Origin: Swaminathania salitolerans
GTDB taxonomy: Bacteria; Pseudomonadota; Alphaproteobacteria; Acetobacterales; Acetobacteraceae
DNA: 64,000 bases
Reading direction: 5' to 3'
Assembly: GCF_007988945.1 (NCBI RefSeq)
Contig: NZ_BJVC01000001.1
Coordinates: 682,001 to 746,000 of the forward strand
In this document: positions 61,579-64,000 of the stretch, piece by piece
How the letters are laid out: each line of letters opens with the position of its first letter
Numbering within the stretch: the stretch's first letter is position 1
Made by a program: the position numbers and the translations under genes
The notes under the pieces: generated by a model
The model's input: only the letters and a program-made list of their open reading frames with translations
The model's database searches: none
Told to the model about the DNA's origin: nothing

Positions 61579-63201
61579 TCATACGTGCAGGCCGGGCGCT
61601 TCCTGCCCGGTTGCTGCGACATAGTCGTGATAGCCGCCCTCGTAGCGATGCAGCCCCTCCGGAGTGACTTCCAGAACGCGATTGGACAAGGCGCCGAGAA
61701 AATGCCGGTCATGGGAGACGAACAGCATGGTGCCCTCGTAATTCGACAGGGCGCGGATGAGCATTTCCTTCGTATCGATGTCCAGATGGTTGGTCGGCTC
61801 GTCGAGCACCAGGAAATTGGGCGGATCGAAGAGCATGAGCGCCATCACCAGACGCGCTTTCTCGCCGCCTGACAGGACGCTGACCTGTTTTTCGACATCG
61901 TCGCCGGAGAAGCCGAACCCCCCGGCAAGCGCCCGGAGCGATCCCTGCGCCGCCAGAGGAAACGCGCTTTCAAGCGTTTCGAACACTGTCTTGCCGCCTT
62001 CGAGCAGATCCATGGCGTGCTGGGCGAAGTATCCCGTCTTGACGCTCGCTCCGATGGTGACGCTACCCGAATCCGGCTCGCTCGCCCCGGCGACGAGTTT
62101 GAGCAGGGTCGATTTTCCGGCGCCGTTCACGCCCAGGATGCAGCAGCGTTCCTGTCGTCTGATGAGCAGATCGAGATTGTCGTAGATGACGCGCGTGCCA
62201 TAGGCCTTCCTCACCTGTCTGAGCACGGCGACCGAATCTCCCGAACGCGGCGCGGGGGCGAAATCGAAGGAAAGCGTCTGTCGGCGGCGCGGCGGCTCGA
62301 CGCGATCGATCTTGTCGAGTTTCTTGACCCGGCTCTGCACCTGCGCCGCATGCGAGGCGCGCGCCTTGAACCGCTCGATGAAGGCGATTTCCTTTGCCAG
62401 CATCGCCTGCTGGCGGTCGAACTGTGCCTGTTGCTGCTTTTCGTTGAGCGCTCTCTGCTGTTCGTAGAACTCGTAATCCCCGCTATATCCCGTCAGCGTC
62501 CCACCATCGATTTCGAGAATCCTGTTCACGACGCGATTCATGAAGGCGCGGTCATGCGACGTCATGAGAAGCGCTCCCTCATAGGATTTCAGAAACTGCT
62601 CGAGCCAGATCAGACTCTCGAGGTCGAGATGGTTGCTCGGCTCGTCGAGCAGCATGACATCGGGTTGCATGAGCAGGATGCGGGCGAGGGCGACGCGCAT
62701 CTTCCACCCGCCCGACAGCAACCCGACATCGCCCGCCATCATCTCCTGCGAAAAGCCCAGACCGTGAAGAACCTCCCGGGCGCGGCTGTCCAGAGCATAG
62801 CCGCCCAGCTCCTCGAAGCGGGCCTGGATATCGCCGAACCGCTCGAGAATCTCCTCCATCTGATCCAGCTTGTCCGGATCGCAGAGCGCTGCCTCCAGGG
62901 TCGCCAGCTCGTTCGCGATCCGTGCGACCTCGCCCGCGCCGTCCATGACCTCCGCCACGACCGAGCGCCCGGCCATTTCGCCCACATCCTGGCTGAAGAA
63001 CCCGATGGTGATGCCCCGATCGTGGAAAACCTGGCCCTCATCCGGCTCTTCCTGCTTCGTGACGAGGCGGAACAGGGTCGTCTTGCCGGCGCCGTTGGGG
63101 CCGACGAGACCGGTTTTCTCGCCTTTCTGGAGCGCGGCGCTGGCCTCTATGAAGATGACGCGCTGACCGTTCTGCTTGCTGATCGAATCGAGACGGATCA
63201 T
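61579..63201 (-). CDS. ABC-F family ATP-binding protein
   Basis: A 540-residue protein with two ABC domains and no membrane segments. Walker A GPNGAGKTT (about 35-43) and GVNGAGKST, signatures LSGGWKMR and LSGGEKAR, and Walker B LLDEPSNHLD and VLDEPTNHLD are all present. The inter-domain linker is rich in Lys/Arg/Gln (EKQQQAQFDRQQAML), as in ABC-F proteins that bind the ribosomal E site. It is closest in layout to the YheS/Uup type rather than EttA. ATG at 63201 is preceded by AGAGG. Confidence 0.93.
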   Translation of the reverse strand: MIRLDSISKQNGQRVIFIEASAALQKGEKTGLVGPNGAGKTTLFRLVTKQEEPDEGQVFHDRGITIGFFSQDVGEMAGRSVVAEVMDGAGEVARIANELATLEAALCDPDKLDQMEEILERFGDIQARFEELGGYALDSRAREVLHGLGFSQEMMAGDVGLLSGGWKMRVALARILLMQPDVMLLDEPSNHLDLESLIWLEQFLKSYEGALLMTSHDRAFMNRVVNRILEIDGGTLTGYSGDYEFYEQQRALNEKQQQAQFDRQQAMLAKEIAFIERFKARASHAAQVQSRVKKLDKIDRVEPPRRRQTLSFDFAPAPRSGDSVAVLRQVRKAYGTRVIYDNLDLLIRRQERCCILGVNGAGKSTLLKLVAGASEPDSGSVTIGASVKTGYFAQHAMDLLEGGKTVFETLESAFPLAAQGSLRALAGGFGFSGDDVEKQVSVLSGGEKARLVMALMLFDPPNFLVLDEPTNHLDIDTKEMLIRALSNYEGTMLFVSHDRHFLGALSNRVLEVTPEGLHRYEGGYHDYVAATGQEAPGLHV

Positions 63202-63395
63202 GGAACCTCTGTAAGACGGGGAAGGGGCGGTGATACGGTTTCGTGTCCCTTCGTGCAATTCCGCCCCCGTCGGAGCGGCTACCCATGGAGTGCGCCTGAC
63301 CCCGGAGGAAGGGCACCGGGGGGAGAAAGCCGTGTCGAGGCAGGGGCCTCCGGATATGGGCCGAGGAGACGTTTCATGTCATGATCGAAATGCCG

Positions 63396-63440
63396 CCCGG
63401 GAAAGCGTCACCCGGGAAAACGCCACTCGGGAAAACGAAG
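63396..63440. repeat. 15-bp tandem array (3 copies)
   Basis: CCCGGGAAAGCGTCA, CCCGGGAAAACGCCA and CTCGGGAAAACGAAG follow one another in the 268-base spacer between the ABC-F gene and the next plus-strand gene. Confidence 0.8.
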
Positions 63441-63469
63441 AACCGAGGGCGAAGCGCGGGAGATGGAGC

Positions 63470-64000
63470 ATGAGAAGAGGTAGCAGACTGCCCGAGCGGC
63501 TCTACGGCATCGCCATGTGGGCCGTATCGGCCGTTCTGGCGGTGTTTCTGATCGGTCTGGGCGGCCTCGTCATCGACGATCTCCCCCGGGGAACGCCTTC
63601 CATACCGCTGCACCCGGATTATCCGCCCGCTCTGGAGCTCCAAAGAGCGAGTCTTAAAAAGGACCGCGACAGGCGTGTCATGGAGCGCGAAGCCCAGGCC
63701 TTGCGTCTCGAAGCCGCGCGCAAGGCGATGGCGAGCGCGAAAGAGGGGTTTTCGACCTGGATCGAGACCCGCAAGGCCACCACCGATCCGACGCAGGATC
63801 GCGATGTGCTGGAACGGACCCGTCGTCTCGAGCAGCTTCAGGGCGTCGTGCGCGTCGAGGATCGTCGTCTGGACGAGATCGATGCCGCGATCGAGGCGAT
63901 CGCGCGGTCGCAACGCGCCGCGCTCGCCCAGCGCAAAGCGCTGGATGACGCCTATCGTCCCATCCGTGCCAGACTGGTCTTCCGGGCCGAGACGCAGGTG
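63470..64000 (+). CDS. Membrane-anchored coiled-coil protein, 3'-truncated by window
   Basis: The frame is open from this ATG to the window edge (177 codons). One N-terminal membrane segment (AVSAVLAVFLIGLGGLVI, about 18-35) is followed by a periplasmic-type stretch rich in charged residues and heptads (REAQALRLEAARKAMASAKE, then LEQLQGVVRVEDRRLDEIDA), which looks like a coiled coil. No catalytic motif is reached. GGAGATGGAG precedes the ATG. It could be a sensor or an envelope protein; the rest lies outside. Confidence 0.7.
   Translation, partial: MRRGSRLPERLYGIAMWAVSAVLAVFLIGLGGLVIDDLPRGTPSIPLHPDYPPALELQRASLKKDRDRRVMEREAQALRLEAARKAMASAKEGFSTWIETRKATTDPTQDRDVLERTRRLEQLQGVVRVEDRRLDEIDAAIEAIARSQRAALAQRKALDDAYRPIRARLVFRAETQV

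Noticed and set aside
61095-61667. 190-codon frame spanning the repeat-protein end and small membrane gene
   Set aside because: Arg-rich with no hydrophobic core; the two-helix frame at 61306 is a better explanation.
63374-63913. 179-codon minus-strand frame near the window end
   Set aside because: It is opposite the membrane/coiled-coil gene and ends in the translated 15-bp repeats.

Overview
The window is dense, G+C-rich bacterial chromosome, about 64 kb, with short spacers, frequent 4-bp start/stop overlaps and almost entirely core genes. Gene order and content are alphaproteobacterial: rpoZ next to a bifunctional Rsh (p)ppGpp enzyme, acpS-lepB-rnc-era, lptC-lptA-lptB-rpoN, lpxI instead of lpxH, an Hsp20 gene followed by DUF1150, and rpmH-rnpA-yidD-yidC-engB-argB. 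The two sugar/NAD enzymes, the TonB receptor and the DUF6525-like gene fit an acetic acid bacterium (Acetobacteraceae). This placement is inferred from gene content, not from a search.

Layout. 1-7 kb: end of a TonB-dependent receptor, a DUF815 AAA+ ATPase, yajC, iron superoxide dismutase, a beta-hydroxyacid dehydrogenase, an unknown gene and a NYN-domain protein. 6.7-12.4 kb: rpoZ, rsh, acpS, lepB, rnc, era. 12.5-25.4 kb: a long envelope-assembly block (pyrH, frr, uppS, cdsA, dxr, rseP, bamA, skp-like, lpxD, fabZ, lpxA, lpxI, gloA) that links isoprenoid, phospholipid, lipid A and outer-membrane protein biogenesis. 25.4-30.1 kb: a small histidine-kinase-like protein, then rpmH-rnpA-yidD-yidC-engB-argB. 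30.2-36.7 kb: a GAF plus degenerate GGDEF protein, dapD-dapE with a coupled membrane protein, and the opposing def-fmt-truA cluster. 36.8-38.1 kb: heat-shock gene hsp20 with a candidate sigma-32 promoter and a ROSE-like RNA thermometer, DUF1150, RidA.

38.2-44.2 kb: a minus-strand tRNA-Leu(CAG), rnd, kdsD, lptC, lptA, lptB, rpoN series that makes Kdo precursor and exports LPS. 44.3-51.5 kb: NDUFA9-like protein, then glutamate synthase in the order gltD-gltB. 51.6-57.9 kb: aldose 1-dehydrogenase, DUF6525-like gene, AMP nucleosidase, M3 oligopeptidase, ABC1-family kinase. 57.9-61.1 kb: the one clear accessory island, an AT-rich spacer holding a gene remnant, then an 843-residue protein with four exact 48-residue repeats resembling DUF4214 and an unknown C-terminal region. 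61.3-64 kb: small membrane protein, ABC-F ATPase, and the start of a membrane/coiled-coil protein cut by the window edge.

The most notable things beyond the core genes are the repeat-protein island, the candidate RNA thermometer, the stand-alone DHp-like mini-protein, and a recurring habit of short tandem duplications (12-17 bp in spacers, 15 and 27 bp in coding sequence). No CRISPR array, insertion sequence, prophage or rRNA gene is visible.
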